Assembly: GCA_023053545.1 (NCBI GenBank)
Contig: JAKZAN010000002.1
Location: 13,140,790 to 13,204,789 of the forward strand
DNA length: 64,000 nucleotides
Source: Lepidurus packardi
Lineage: Eukaryota; Arthropoda; Branchiopoda; Notostraca; Triopsidae
Direction: 5' to 3'
The notes under the pieces are model-generated. The model saw only the letters and a program-made list of their open reading frames with translations. It was not told where the DNA came from and made no database searches. A program made the translations under genes and the position numbers. This document shows positions 11,904 through 22,302 of this stretch, piece after piece; position 1 is the stretch's first letter, and every line of letters begins with the position of its first letter.

Positions 11904-13628
11904 TTAGCTACCAACCGATAGCCAAGTAAACTTAGTCAAATTACTTGCTCGCAATCCTTCATTCAGTTCATTTGGGCGTTCTGTAAAATTATCCGCTATT
12001 ATCACATCACCTGCAATGAATTAATAAAGCCAAAGTAAATACAATTAAACCATCTTCTTCATCCTAATCAATATTTACCACCCGAGAAGAACGCGGCAGT
12101 GATTCCAAACGTGCCATAAGTTAATATCACATGTTGGCATGATGCCAAGAGTGCTAAATCCCCTCCAGGATCATCTTGATTCCCATTCCCTACCATTCAA
12201 AAGTCAATACATTTCTGCCCAAACATCTATTATGACTTTAAAGGATCTCTCAAGTGGAATTACCTGGAAAAACTACATCCGATGCTGCCAAATGTTCATC
12301 ACACCAAGGTACATCATCGCTAATCACCATAAATAAGGGATTGCCGTACCGTTCTCTACGCCCAGAAGTGAACCAACCCAAACGTTTTAAAGAGTTTGAA
12401 CCCGGAAAACTAAAATTACCGGTAAATAGCTTTGGCTCTATCAAAGTAACTCTTGTCAGCCATCTTGGCCTTCCCGTAAATTTCAGTCATATGATTGTAA
12501 AAGTCCGTACGGCGTACATGGACTCCAATTAACGTTGAATAGTTACGCCCTTGCGTAATCTCCTCAATCCGGGCATGCACCTGTGCCATAACAGCCTTTT
12601 TAAACTGAAATTCACTCAGCAACAGCTGGCGATGGCGGAATGCAATTGACCAAGTAAGCGAAGTTAGAGTAAGCGGGTACCCTGGATAGATAAAGCAAAA
12701 CAAAGAATGCAATTATCCACAATTGTTTTGTTATGTGAGTCCATAAATCTAGAAAGAAGTTGTAATTTATTATTATTTATTATCATACATTGTTTGTAAT
12801 CCTTTGTTTACAACTTTAAGGCCCCCCGGTCTCAAATAAAAAATAAAATATGAACGCCATCTAGGCGTCGCATAAACAAGCTAAGTTAGACGGGAGCCTT
12901 GGCGCATTAATTTTAAGACATTGAACTATACAGTTTTGTTATATGAGCCCATAAATCTAGAAAGAAGTTGTAATTTATTATTATTTATTATCATACATTG
13001 TTTGTAATTCTTTGTTTACAACTTTACGGCCCCCGGTCTAAAATAAAAAATAAAATATGAACGCCATCTAGGAGTCGCATAAACAAGCTAAGTTAGACGG
13101 GAGCCTGAGGGCATTAATTTTAAGATATTGAACTATAGACGCATTACCGGCGATTTTGGCACGTGAATACTCAATGGGTTTCAGGAGACGCTCCTTGTCA
13201 ACAAAGTGTGAGTGGTAAACGGTATTCCAGGATACGTTGCAAGTAGGCAAATACTTCTCGCTGATAACCGTAGCGGTATTGCCCGTGAAATACTGAGCGA
13301 AAATGTTATTCAACCCGTCAACGATCCATAACTCCCGGTTTTGCATGGTCGCCACCACTCGAGCGCCTATATATTCCAAAAATAGATTGCCTAATCGACC
13401 AGCATCTCCAAGTAGCCACATTTCTTTGGGGCAAGGACCATGATCCACCACTTTCTGCACCGTTGGCCGGCGTTCTTTGAACAACACACCGAAATCTTCG
13501 ACCCAACGTTCCTGGACACTTGTACGGGATTCTAACGAGTTGAAATAGACAAGAACTGAAGCAATTGCAAGCAATGAAACACCAAAAACATCTTTCCGTC
13601 GCCGAAGTAAACGCAGTAAAGAAGTCAT
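11904..13628 (-). CDS. GT11 alpha-1,2-fucosyltransferase-like type II membrane protein 1
   Basis: Five exons (13628-13148, 12681-12420, 12355-12264, 12189-12079, 12010-11904) join in phase to 350 aa. A short basic cytoplasmic tail precedes a signal anchor (VFGVSLLAIASVLVYF), giving a Golgi type II topology. Glycosyltransferase family 11 motifs appear in order: GDAGRLGNLFLEYIGA (the GRLGN motif), GVHVRRTDFYNHM (the HxRRxD nucleotide-sugar motif), GNPLFMVISDD, DVVFPG, GGDLALLASCQHVILTYGTF and FSGGDVIIADNF. In vertebrates such enzymes add alpha-1,2-fucose to galactose; the substrate here is unknown. The ATG at 13628 is chosen because it directly precedes the basic tail and anchor. Intron 1 contains a 208-nt tandem duplication. 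Confidence 0.88.
12722..13138. repeat. 208-nt tandem duplication inside fucosyltransferase 1 intron 1
   Basis: Two copies, about 12722-12931 and 12932-13138, share gttttgttat.tgag.ccat, aaatctagaaagaagttgta, ttatcatacattgtttgtaa, aatatgaacgccatctagg and agctaagttagacgggagcc at well over 90%. The second copy ends beside the donor of exon 1. Confidence 0.9.
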
Positions 13629-13923
13629 TGGAAAGGTTTCCAAGCTCTTGATCGTTTTCTGTATATTTCCCTTTTAATCGTGAAGAGCTTTGGAGAAATC
13701 CCTCCGAGACTAACAAAGAGTTACTTCCGAATGCTTCAGTAAAAATATATGGAAGCTAATTCGTATCCTATACACTTTTTCTTTGTTCTAATATACAAAC
13801 TTGGTCTAGGAAACAAGTAGTTGTAAATGATATGAGTAGGGTAATAAAGCTTGAATGTTTCTGAAAGTCTGGGTTGATATTGCCAAGCCAGGTGGATGTG
13901 TGCTCACTTTCCTTCTCCGTTGT

Positions 13924-15249
13924 TCACGTACTAACCGGCAGCCAAGTCCAGCTTGTCAAGTTACTCGCTTTCAACCGTTCATTCAAATCATTGGGTCTTC
14001 CGGTGAAATTATCCGCGATGATCACGTCACCTAGCGAGGGTTTTCATAGTTAAACATCAGGTACAGCATAATTGATGCAATGCAATCCGTTTACCTCCCG
14101 AGAAATACGCAGCCGTGACTCCAAACGTTCCATACGTCAGAATAAGATGCTTACATGACGCCAGTAATGCTAAATCCCAACCAGGGTCATCTTGATTACC
14201 CCTACCTAAGAACCAAATCTTAATTTTTACGCTCTTTTAACATTTTAAATCCGTATAAACTTTGAATTACCCGGAAACACAACATCTGGCGCTCGCATAT
14301 TCCTTGCACACCAGGCAATGTCGTCACTAATTACCATAAACAATGGATTCCCATATCGTTCTCTATTGTAAAAAAAAAAAAAAAAAAATTGTAAGAAGAA
14401 AACAATTTGCTGAACGATCAATGTAGTGTGAGACCTCACCGATAGATGGCTTTGGCCCTCTCAAAATAATCCATGCCAGCTATCCTGGCCTTCCCGTACA
14501 ATTCAATCATGTGATTGTAAAAGTCCGTTCGACGAACATGGATTCCAATTAAAATCGAATAGTTCAATCCTTTTGTAACCTGCTTAATCCGATAATGTAC
14601 CAGCTCCAGGAACTTGTCTTTAAACTGGAATTCCTTAAGTAAAACCTCTCGGTGCCGAAACATAACTGACCACGTGACCGCAGTTAAGTTCAAGGGAAAG
14701 CCTGTTTAAATCCATTAAACCTTATAGAACATATTCTTGTCGAACTAGTATCCCATTTGGGAGCTATTTACCCACGAATTTCACGTAGGAATGGTTCAAA
14801 GGAGCCACTAGGCGCTGTTTGTTGACAAAGTACTCGTGCGAGACGCGTTTCCATTTTTGTCGGGAAATATTGCATCGAGAAGCTAAGTCGATTTCATTAA
14901 CTATCGTCGCAGTAAGTCCGATAAAATATCTCCCGAAAAATTTGCCAAAATCTTCAGTGACAAACAACTGTTTCTCTTGCAACGTCGCCACCACTTGAGC
15001 GCCTATAAACTCCAGGAATTTGTTTCCCAGGCGTCCAAGGTCTTCAACCAACCAAATCTCCGTTGGACACGCCCCTTCTTCCATGTAGTTTGGGATGAGT
15101 TGTCCATGCTCTTTCAAGGGTGAATCGAAATCGTCCAACCAAGGATTGACGATCTCGATAGCGTTTCCAGGCACTTCATGTTTGAAGAACAAAACACAAA
15201 CAAACGCCAACAATGAAACACAACAACAACACAGGCGCTTCCTATGCAT
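13924..15249 (-). CDS. GT11 alpha-1,2-fucosyltransferase-like type II membrane protein 2
   Basis: The first exon (15249-14772) starts MHRKRLCCCCVSLLAFVCVL, a basic, cysteine-rich tail and signal anchor. Four more exons follow with the same phases as copy 1. Motifs: EDLGRLGNKFLEFIGAQVVA, GIHVRRTDFYNHM, ERYGNPLFMVISDD, DVVFPG, DLALLASCKHLILTYGTFGV and FSGGDVIIADNFTGRPND; the stop is TGA at 13926-13924. Intron positions are shared with copy 1 but introns no longer align and the proteins have diverged clearly, so this is an old tandem pair. Retention of HxRRxD and the C-terminal donor-binding motifs suggests a working enzyme. Acceptor substrate unknown. Confidence 0.87.
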
Positions 15250-15998
15250 CGTTGCCAGATAAACCCGTTAATTTTGTTCGATTTCTGGCCTTAACTGAGC
15301 TATTCGTAGATCTGATCTGTTCTGTTTCTTCAAGGAGAATTTAAAAAAAAAATTAAAATGGTAAACGTACACAGAATGCTTGGAAGCAGTCGAATGTTGA
15401 AACCGGTCCATACGACGATGACTAGTGAATGTGCCTCAAGGTCTCATACAAGGGGCTTCTCCCAATAAGGCGGTGTCTTGTGGTACGGAGAATATATTGA
15501 TGTGAGTGAACTACATGGGTACTATACGCTCAACGGTCCATGTCGCTGTATAGTTGGTGTGTAAACCCTGATTCGCTTTAGGGTCGATGGTTCGTTATTG
15601 CCTTCTAAGGAACGCTAAGCGGTACAGCACTATAAAAAAACATTGATTATATACTTTAGGTGTCTTGAGATTAATTACTCGGCAATATGAATAACATTGT
15701 AGAAGATATATACAAACCAGAAAATATCATCTGGTGACTTTTTTTAAAATTTTTGCAGAAGAGCATGTAACGGGATTCGCATATAACGGGAGTTTATAGG
15801 TCGCGTGAAAACGGGATCTATAGACTTAAACCCCAAAGCTTCACTTGGGTATGTTACAACAACCAGCAAAGCCAACGGGATAAGACGCGACTTGAAAGAT
15901 TGTTAAAGAAAGGAAATACAAGTCTATTCAAAATTGCCTCCGAATTCGTCAATTTACCTCTGCTTGAGTCGAAGAGTGCCAGTGTTGATATTGATACC
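15250..15998. other. Head-to-head spacer between fucosyltransferase 2 and stomatin copy B
   Basis: No exon is seen. From about 15812 the sequence is the duplicated stomatin 5' region; before that it is unique. It probably contains promoters for both divergent genes. Confidence 0.5.
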
Positions 15999-17985
15999 AT
16001 GTCCAGCCCTGGTCAAAACGCTCATGCTTACAATGCGAGTCATCCAATAGGTATTAACAATTTAAATAATATTCCTGGTGCGTAATTCAGAAGTAATTGA
16101 ATGTATTTTGTGTTGTATTGGAACGTATTGGACCTTGAAACCAACAGGACAAGATGGCGATACCGGTAATGGATGTTGTGGATGGTTCCTAACAATCCTA
16201 TCGTGGTTAATTGTAATTGTAACCATGCCCATTTCGCTTTTCTGTTGCTTCAAGGTATGAAATGGCGTTTTTTTTGTTTTTTTCTAGAAGTCAGAAAGTT
16301 TTCAACACTTCATATGAATCTTTTAGGTTGTTCAACAATACGAAAGAGCAGTGATATTCAGGTTAGGGCGTTTAGTATCTGGCGGGGCCAAAGGACCAGG
16401 TAATTAATCAATTTCAAGCACTTGAATCTTTCAAAAAAACAAGCTAAGAATTTTGAATAAGTTGAAATGTTTCCAAAATAGGTCTTTTCTTCATACTGCC
16501 ATGCATTGATAACTACTCTAAAGTCGATCTGCGTACTTTCGTCTTTGACATTCCTCCCCAAGAAGTAATAAACAGATTTCCCTTTTTTTTAGTTTAGATT
16601 TTACGTTTGGATAACTCGGATGAATTTTTCATAAATTGTCTTAGGTATTGACCAGAGATAGCGTGACCATCAGCGTCGATGCGGTAAGTTCTGGCAACTG
16701 ATAACGTGACTGACCGTGATCTTAACGAAAGTATTGACTCACTATTAAAGTTTGTATTACCAACCATTACAGGTCGTGTATTACCGCGTGTCAAATGCTA
16801 CCATGTCGATAACCAATGTGGAAAACGCGTCTCAATCTACTCGCTTGATTGCGCAAACCACAATTCGTAACATTCTGGGTACCAAAAGTTTGCAGCAGAT
16901 TCTTAGTGAACGCGAAAACCTTTCCGCCGCAATGCAGGTGATAATAACAACAATAATAACACTAATAAAAACAAAATGAAATCATAGTAATAATAAGAAG
17001 TTGTGTAAAAGCAAATTATTATACGTAAAACTTAATTGGTAATATTTTGGCAATTTAAATGCTTTATTTTCCTTGTTTATCTTAATAAATATATTTTATT
17101 TTTTATTTTAATATGTATTTATTATTTAAGACAATCTTGGATGAAGCCACTGATATTTGGGGCATTAAAGTGGAGCGCGTTGATATGTAAGCTACATCTT
17201 CTTGACTTTCCCTATCCGGCGCTGGAAGTAATAGTAAAATTTCTTCCAATTATTTACAGTAAAGATGTGAGTTTACCTACGCAATTGCAACGAGCCATGG
17301 CGGCTGAAGCTGAAGCCGGCCGTGAAGCACGTGCTAAAGTTATAGCAGCCGAAGGCGAGTTTCAAGCCTCAAAGGCACTTAAGGACGCCGCCCAAGTTAT
17401 GTCGGAATCGCCTGCGGCACTCCAACTGCGCTATCTTCAAGTAAACATACTTCACTCTTAGAAAAACAACCTTAACTATACGAAATTCCATGTTTGTCTC
17501 CCCTTTTTAGACCTTGAATACCATAAGCGCTGAAAAGAACAGGTAAAGACACGAAAAAGTTCAAAAGCCGGCTCTTGTTTAAGTTCCTTTTACTTATTTG
17601 TAATTTTAGCACCATCATCTTCCCTCTACCGATGGATTTCTTAGCGCACTTCACGCGGCAGTCGAAGCAGGACTAAAGTCCTTGTTCTTAAAGTTTAACT
17701 TTATCCGCAAACAAGGATGAGTGCCATGGATGAATGCATAAGTGTGCATTTGCCTTAATTATGGGGGCCGGTCGTATTTTTCAAAGTTGTCTGACGGGCG
17801 TGAGAATGGTCTAAAAAATCCGTGATATTTTTTTTTAAGAATTACAGTGGAAAAATAAAGAAAACTGGACAGATAGTTTTTGAGACAAAGTACTTTAAGG
17901 TGGTCTTTTTGAGGGGTAAAACGTCCAGATTTCCTATGGTGTAAGCAAATTCAGAACTCGCCAAGGTAAGAGTTGGCTGTACCAC
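15812..17985 (+). repeat. Segmental duplication unit, copy B (stomatin gene)
   Basis: Partner of 9666-11835. Similarity ends soon after ggtaagagttggctgt, which is present in both copies; beyond that the flanks are unrelated. Confidence 0.85.
15999..17676 (+). CDS. STOM: Stomatin-family (SPFH/band 7) membrane protein, copy B
   Basis: Same ten-exon structure and same length (284 aa) as copy A, with every reading frame and splice site intact. It starts [16 protein letters not shown]. Differences from copy A are few: for example VSGGAKGPG for [24 protein letters not shown] for [22 protein letters not shown] for DVWGIKV, and [10 protein letters not shown] for MDFLTQFTRQ at the end. The hydrophobic hairpin, band-7 core and coiled coil are all present. 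One cysteine of copy A (in RTCVF) is lost, which could matter if it is acylated or disulfide-linked. The differing upstream flank suggests separate expression. Confidence 0.94.
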
Positions 17986-18586
17986 CTTAATAGCTTTACA
18001 ACCGAAAATTGTAACCAAAAATTTCTCAACCAAAGACCTGGAAACAGCTGTTAGAAAATCGACCCTTAAATTGAAACGAAGCAAAAGGCACAAATTAGTG
18101 CTTCAGCGGCTTACTCGACAAGACAAGTCTTTAGATAAGGAATATACATGATAGTAAAAGGGTTGAAAGTTGATTCTTATTCCAATTTATTCTTTTCAAT
18201 TGTATAGTGGAAACTTACTTTCTAGTGCAAATTGTCAGTGATAGGGCAAAAAATAGAAATATAAATTACAATAAATTTATCTCGCGAGGGGAACAATGAA
18301 ACTTCAGTCCTTTGTGCTTGCAATAGTAAGCAAGTCAATGAGCAAGAATGAAATGTATTACGCGAAATCTGAAAAAGAACATCCTGAATCCAGGTTCTCG
18401 TTTCCATACTTCGTTGTTTGCTTTCTAGAGGCAGGGTTTTTAGCCCCTCCCCTAACAGAACAGTCTACAGTTAGGAAGAGTGTTTACTGGGCTCGTGTTG
18501 CGTTACATTTGACTAAATAAGGTAAGAAAACTACGTTGGTGCTTCTATTCCTCTTAATTGCAGATACTATTATAACTAGGGAGACT
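17677..18586. other. Spacer between stomatin copy B and NOP53
   Basis: Up to about 17985 this is the duplicated stomatin tail. A possible 5' UTR intron of NOP53 lies at the end: a donor-like ataag/gtaagaaa near 18520 and an acceptor ttaattgcag ending at 18562, 24 nt before the NOP53 start codon. No other gene is recognised; a minus-strand open frame at 17842-18093 resembles nothing I know. Confidence 0.5.
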
Positions 18587-20871
18587 ATGGCTACACTCGG
18601 GGCTTGGTTAGTAACGGAAAACGCCGAGAAAACCTTAAAAAAGAAGAAACGTATCGTGAAACACAAGAAGAAAGCATGGCGCACCACTTCGGATGTTCGA
18701 GACGTCGAAGCTTTTTTGGAAGAAGAACGTTTGGAACAGCGCTTAGGGTAACTTAAAACCCAACTTAACCTTCTATAAACCTAGGTTCTACAACTTCTTA
18801 TTCTAGAGCACCATTTGCTGAGCGACCGAACGAAAGCCTCTTCGTAATCGATGAAAAGCCCCAAGAATTCATTGTTGAACCTAAATCTAGTACCTTGCCA
18901 GTCTCTGCCAGAAAACGACGGCGTGAAAACCTAACCCTCAAATGTTTCGCCGGTCTAGAATCGAAATCCGCCGTTCCAGACCCAGTTAAAAAACGGTAAA
19001 ATTGACTTGAATATTGGCAAAGTTACCAAGAATTCTGCTGGTTTGTCTGTAGAAATCGCGTCCGATTGCCCGCAGAGCGACGCAATCCACTCGTAGTGCA
19101 AAAGCAACGCGAATTACGTGAAGCAGGCAAAATTCCAGCGTGGGCGGCCTCATATTTGAAGCAGTCTGCCAAGAATAAGGAGTTTTACGCCAACAAGAAG
19201 CCTTCAGAACGCCTGAGGAACGATTTCAACTTCGATTTATGGGGCGCTAAAGGCGAAGAAGTGTTTGTAAGAGACAAAGATGTGGCTGAATCGGGTTTAG
19301 AACCTGGCATGAAGAAGTACATTTTGGAACAAACCAAAAAATGGCCCATTCCCATGCCAGCGGACGATAGGAGAACCAAATCTGCGATAAAAGCTGTGGA
19401 ACTTCCTCACCCAGGTTCGGAATTTTGCATTCTAAAGCGGTTTCTGGTGCTTGCTAAAGCGAAATCTTGGCTAGGAATGTCGTACAACCCTACTTTCGAA
19501 GACCACCAGGAGTTATTAATGAAAGCCCATGCAGTTGAAGCTGAAAAGGTTCGCGTGGAACAGAGAATGAACCGTCAGATAGGACCAATGCTAAAGAAAG
19601 TCTTGAAATCAGAAAGAGAGGTAAAATTCCTTGAAATAATTCCTTAGAAAATTAGCTTTTACATTCTAGAATTAAACGTACTATTAAAGCGATTAAAACG
19701 ATTAAACGATATATTAAACGATTAAAAAAGGCTAAAATGTAATGAATTAACTTTTTTTTTTAGGAAATGATTATGTCTGAGATGATTCAAGGTCTTGATG
19801 AAGATTCCGATGAAGAGAACGTAGAGGACACTGATTTGGTTGAGCCAGAGACGCTAGCTAACAAAAATGAGCGCAAAACCAGACAACAACGACGTAAAGA
19901 GAAGGTGATGAAAAGCCAAGAGCAGTTACGCGAAAAAGAGAAGGACGAGAAGCAGCGTATGCACGATATTTACCGGTAACATTTCATTTTTACAAATTTT
20001 AAGTAATGAATTATTAATATTTCTTGTTCTTACTTTTCTTACTGTTCTTTCTTACTTGTGTTTACTCTTTTTAAGGCTGAAGAGTATAAAGAAGGAGATT
20101 AAAGAATGGGAGAAGTTGCAGGAAGAGAAATTGGTGAAGAAGAAGGAAAAAGAAGTTGAGAAAGAACTGCTGCCAAGGACTTTAGGCCGCGTGAAATACG
20201 AAGAACCTGATTTGGATGTAAGTTGAATTCAAATTCCTAATTTTATTGCATTTTATTGTATTTTATTGTATATCTATTGTGTTTAATCTTCGCTTTAAAT
20301 TTACTGAACTTTTTCATTCGATTTTCTGTATTTTCTTGTGGATTTCAAATCGATCAATCGATAGGTTTATCGATTTTCAAATCCATAGATTTGAAAATCG
20401 ATAGATTTCAAATCTTAGGCTGAAGTTTGAATTCTATGAAATCGATTCTTAATTGAAATCGATTCTTAAGCTGAAGTTTGAATTCTATGAAATCGATTCT
20501 TAATTGAAATCGATTCTTAAGCTGAAGTTTGAATTCTATGAAATCGATTCTTAATTGAAATCGATTCTTAAGCTGAAGTTTGAATTCTATGCATTTTTTT
20601 CCTTACTTTAGCTGCAATTGAGTGAAGAATTATGCGGATCGTTGAGAGAATTGAAGTCAGAAGGTGATTTGTTAATGGATCGGTACAAGTCACTGCAGAA
20701 GCGGAACTTTATTGAGCCTCGTCTTCGACAAAGGTAAACTTTGAACTTGAAATTTTACAGAAAATCTCTTAACGATTGTTTTGCAGGATGAAGAGGAAGT
20801 ATCGGCTGAAGAAATTTGAGAAAAGGAGCCATAAAGACCCTGAAGAACCGAAGAAATATCCTCAGAAGTGA
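18587..20871 (+). CDS. NOP53: Ribosome biogenesis protein NOP53 (GLTSCR2/PICT1)
   Basis: Seven exons (18587-18747, 18807-18995, 19053-19620, 19764-19975, 20076-20217, 20612-20733, 20787-20871) join in phase to 492 aa, against 478 in human. The N-terminal signature is [20 protein letters not shown]. The C-terminal block [20 protein letters not shown], then [20 protein letters not shown] and [20 protein letters not shown], is the conserved NOP53 domain. Between them lies a long Lys/Glu/Arg-rich region with predicted coiled coil. NOP53 works in the nucleolus and nucleoplasm in late 60S maturation, recruiting the exosome helicase MTR4 for ITS2 processing. Intron 5 contains a tandem repeat. Confidence 0.93.
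20415..20595. repeat. About 57-nt tandem repeat in NOP53 intron 5
   Basis: Close to four copies of a unit containing gctgaagtttgaattctatg and aaatcgattcttaattgaaa. It ends just before the pyrimidine tract of the exon 6 acceptor. Each unit has two ATCGAT sites. Confidence 0.85.
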
Positions 20872-20945
20872 AAAGTACCATCCGTTAAACAAATTGGGCT
20901 GAGATTTGATCGGGCAATACATCGCGATTTTCTCGAGAAACCTAT

Positions 20946-21989
20946 TTAAGATAGCTTAGTACTTCCTTTTCTTTTACAATAAGTTTTTATGTGTTGGAAT
21001 AGTACAGTTATAATGGTGCAATCGGCTCGACTGCGGAGCTGCTCTACTAAAGGTAAAGGATAACCTTTAGCTACAGGAATTGTAGCCAGAATCCTTAGAT
21101 TGGGATTCTGGAATGCGGTTTGGACTTTGGACTGGAATAAACTGCTGAATAACTCCATTTTGCCTATCTCATCGATTACCAAGATGCCTGTCTGCTGTAA
21201 TAGTTGGGAATTATTCAGCTTAACAGGTTAAATAAGGTTCAGCAAAGGAGTTTTACCGAAGCTTCCAGGGCAGGAATGGCGATCGATTCAAAGGATTGGA
21301 CATGGACAGAGTATTGACCCACTTTAGGTGCTCCAGAGCTAGTTTTAGACACAATTTAAAGCAGTAATGGACAACATTGGAAAGTGTTTACCCTATCCTT
21401 GCTAGAACGCTACGTTCGCCCGAAAGATTGACGATATCGAAGCCAATTCTCCTTCCAACATCTCGAACTTCTTCGGTGTAAAAGCCATTCAAAGGCGAAC
21501 CCTTGGCTTTCAATTTATCACACACTCGGCGTATTAATGTGGTCTTTCCACAACCTAATTACACTAAAATCATTAAACAAGAAAGGCCTTTTCTGCAAAT
21601 ACACCCTGCGTTTGAACTGTTTAAACTGTTGTTTAACGTTCGAAATCTTGCGAACAAATTAGAATGCTAATTTCAGAACCGAAAACTAACGTTTTTCGAA
21701 CGCATTTCTAGAAATCAAATTAATTCCATATTATTTGTGGTACACATCGTAAAATCGGCTTCACTTAGGACTATTTTAAGCTAATTTGGATCCATATTAG
21801 CTGTCTGAAGCTAATTGCCAAGTAATAATACTCCATGGAAGCTTCTGGAGCAACAGTCAATGTTATGAAAAGCACACCAAACCATCGTTCAAGATTCATT
21901 GTTGTTCGCAAGAAGAAGCTCAGATTAAGTATCGAACCTTTTAATCGTGCACATTTACCTGGAGATCCGGTTAGAAGAACATGAGGCAT
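20946..21989 (-). CDS. NTPCR: Nucleoside-triphosphatase NTPCR (THEP1-like P-loop NTPase)
   Basis: Four exons (21989-21959, 21554-21392, 21338-21257, 21194-20946) join in phase to 174 aa. The P-loop is split by intron 1 and reads [17 protein letters not shown]. Next come [40 protein letters not shown], the Walker-B/DE motif [13 protein letters not shown], and [12 protein letters not shown]. This order and spacing are those of human NTPCR (190 aa) and archaeal/bacterial THEP1 enzymes, which slowly hydrolyse various NTPs. The C-terminus is shorter and different from the human one. It ends 74 nt from the NOP53 stop, so the two genes converge tail to tail. Confidence 0.9.
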
Positions 21990-22302
21990 ATTATTTGTTT
22001 AAACTAACGAAGAGAACACTAAATCAGGTAATACATTCCTCAAAAATAACACGTTTTCAGCTCCTTGCGGAAAATCCTGGAAGTTAACCAAATTTCCCCG
22101 CCTAAAGTGACACGTTACTGCCTGGAAAACAATAAAACCATGCTTTTTTGAAACTATAGAACGTAATAATTCGCAAGGCTTTTTGTAACGAAAGTTTGTA
22201 TCTACTTGAAGAGAATATAAGGCTCCGATTACAGTCGAAACGCGACAAAATAACATCCATTTCAAAACCAATAAACGGCTTTCAATGTACCCAAAACATA
22301 AA
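21990..22302. other. Spacer between the NTPCR start and the AP-3 mu end
   Basis: Both flanking genes are on the minus strand. This short stretch must serve as the AP-3 mu 3' UTR and NTPCR promoter. No further gene seen. Confidence 0.5.

Noticed and set aside
13318-13716. Alternative minus-strand frame overlapping fucosyltransferase 1 exon 1
   Set aside because: The other frame carries the signal anchor and GRLGN motif; this one has no family match.
17842-18093. 83-residue minus-strand frame after stomatin copy B
   Set aside because: Recognised as nothing; half lies in the duplicated stomatin tail, where copy A lacks the frame.
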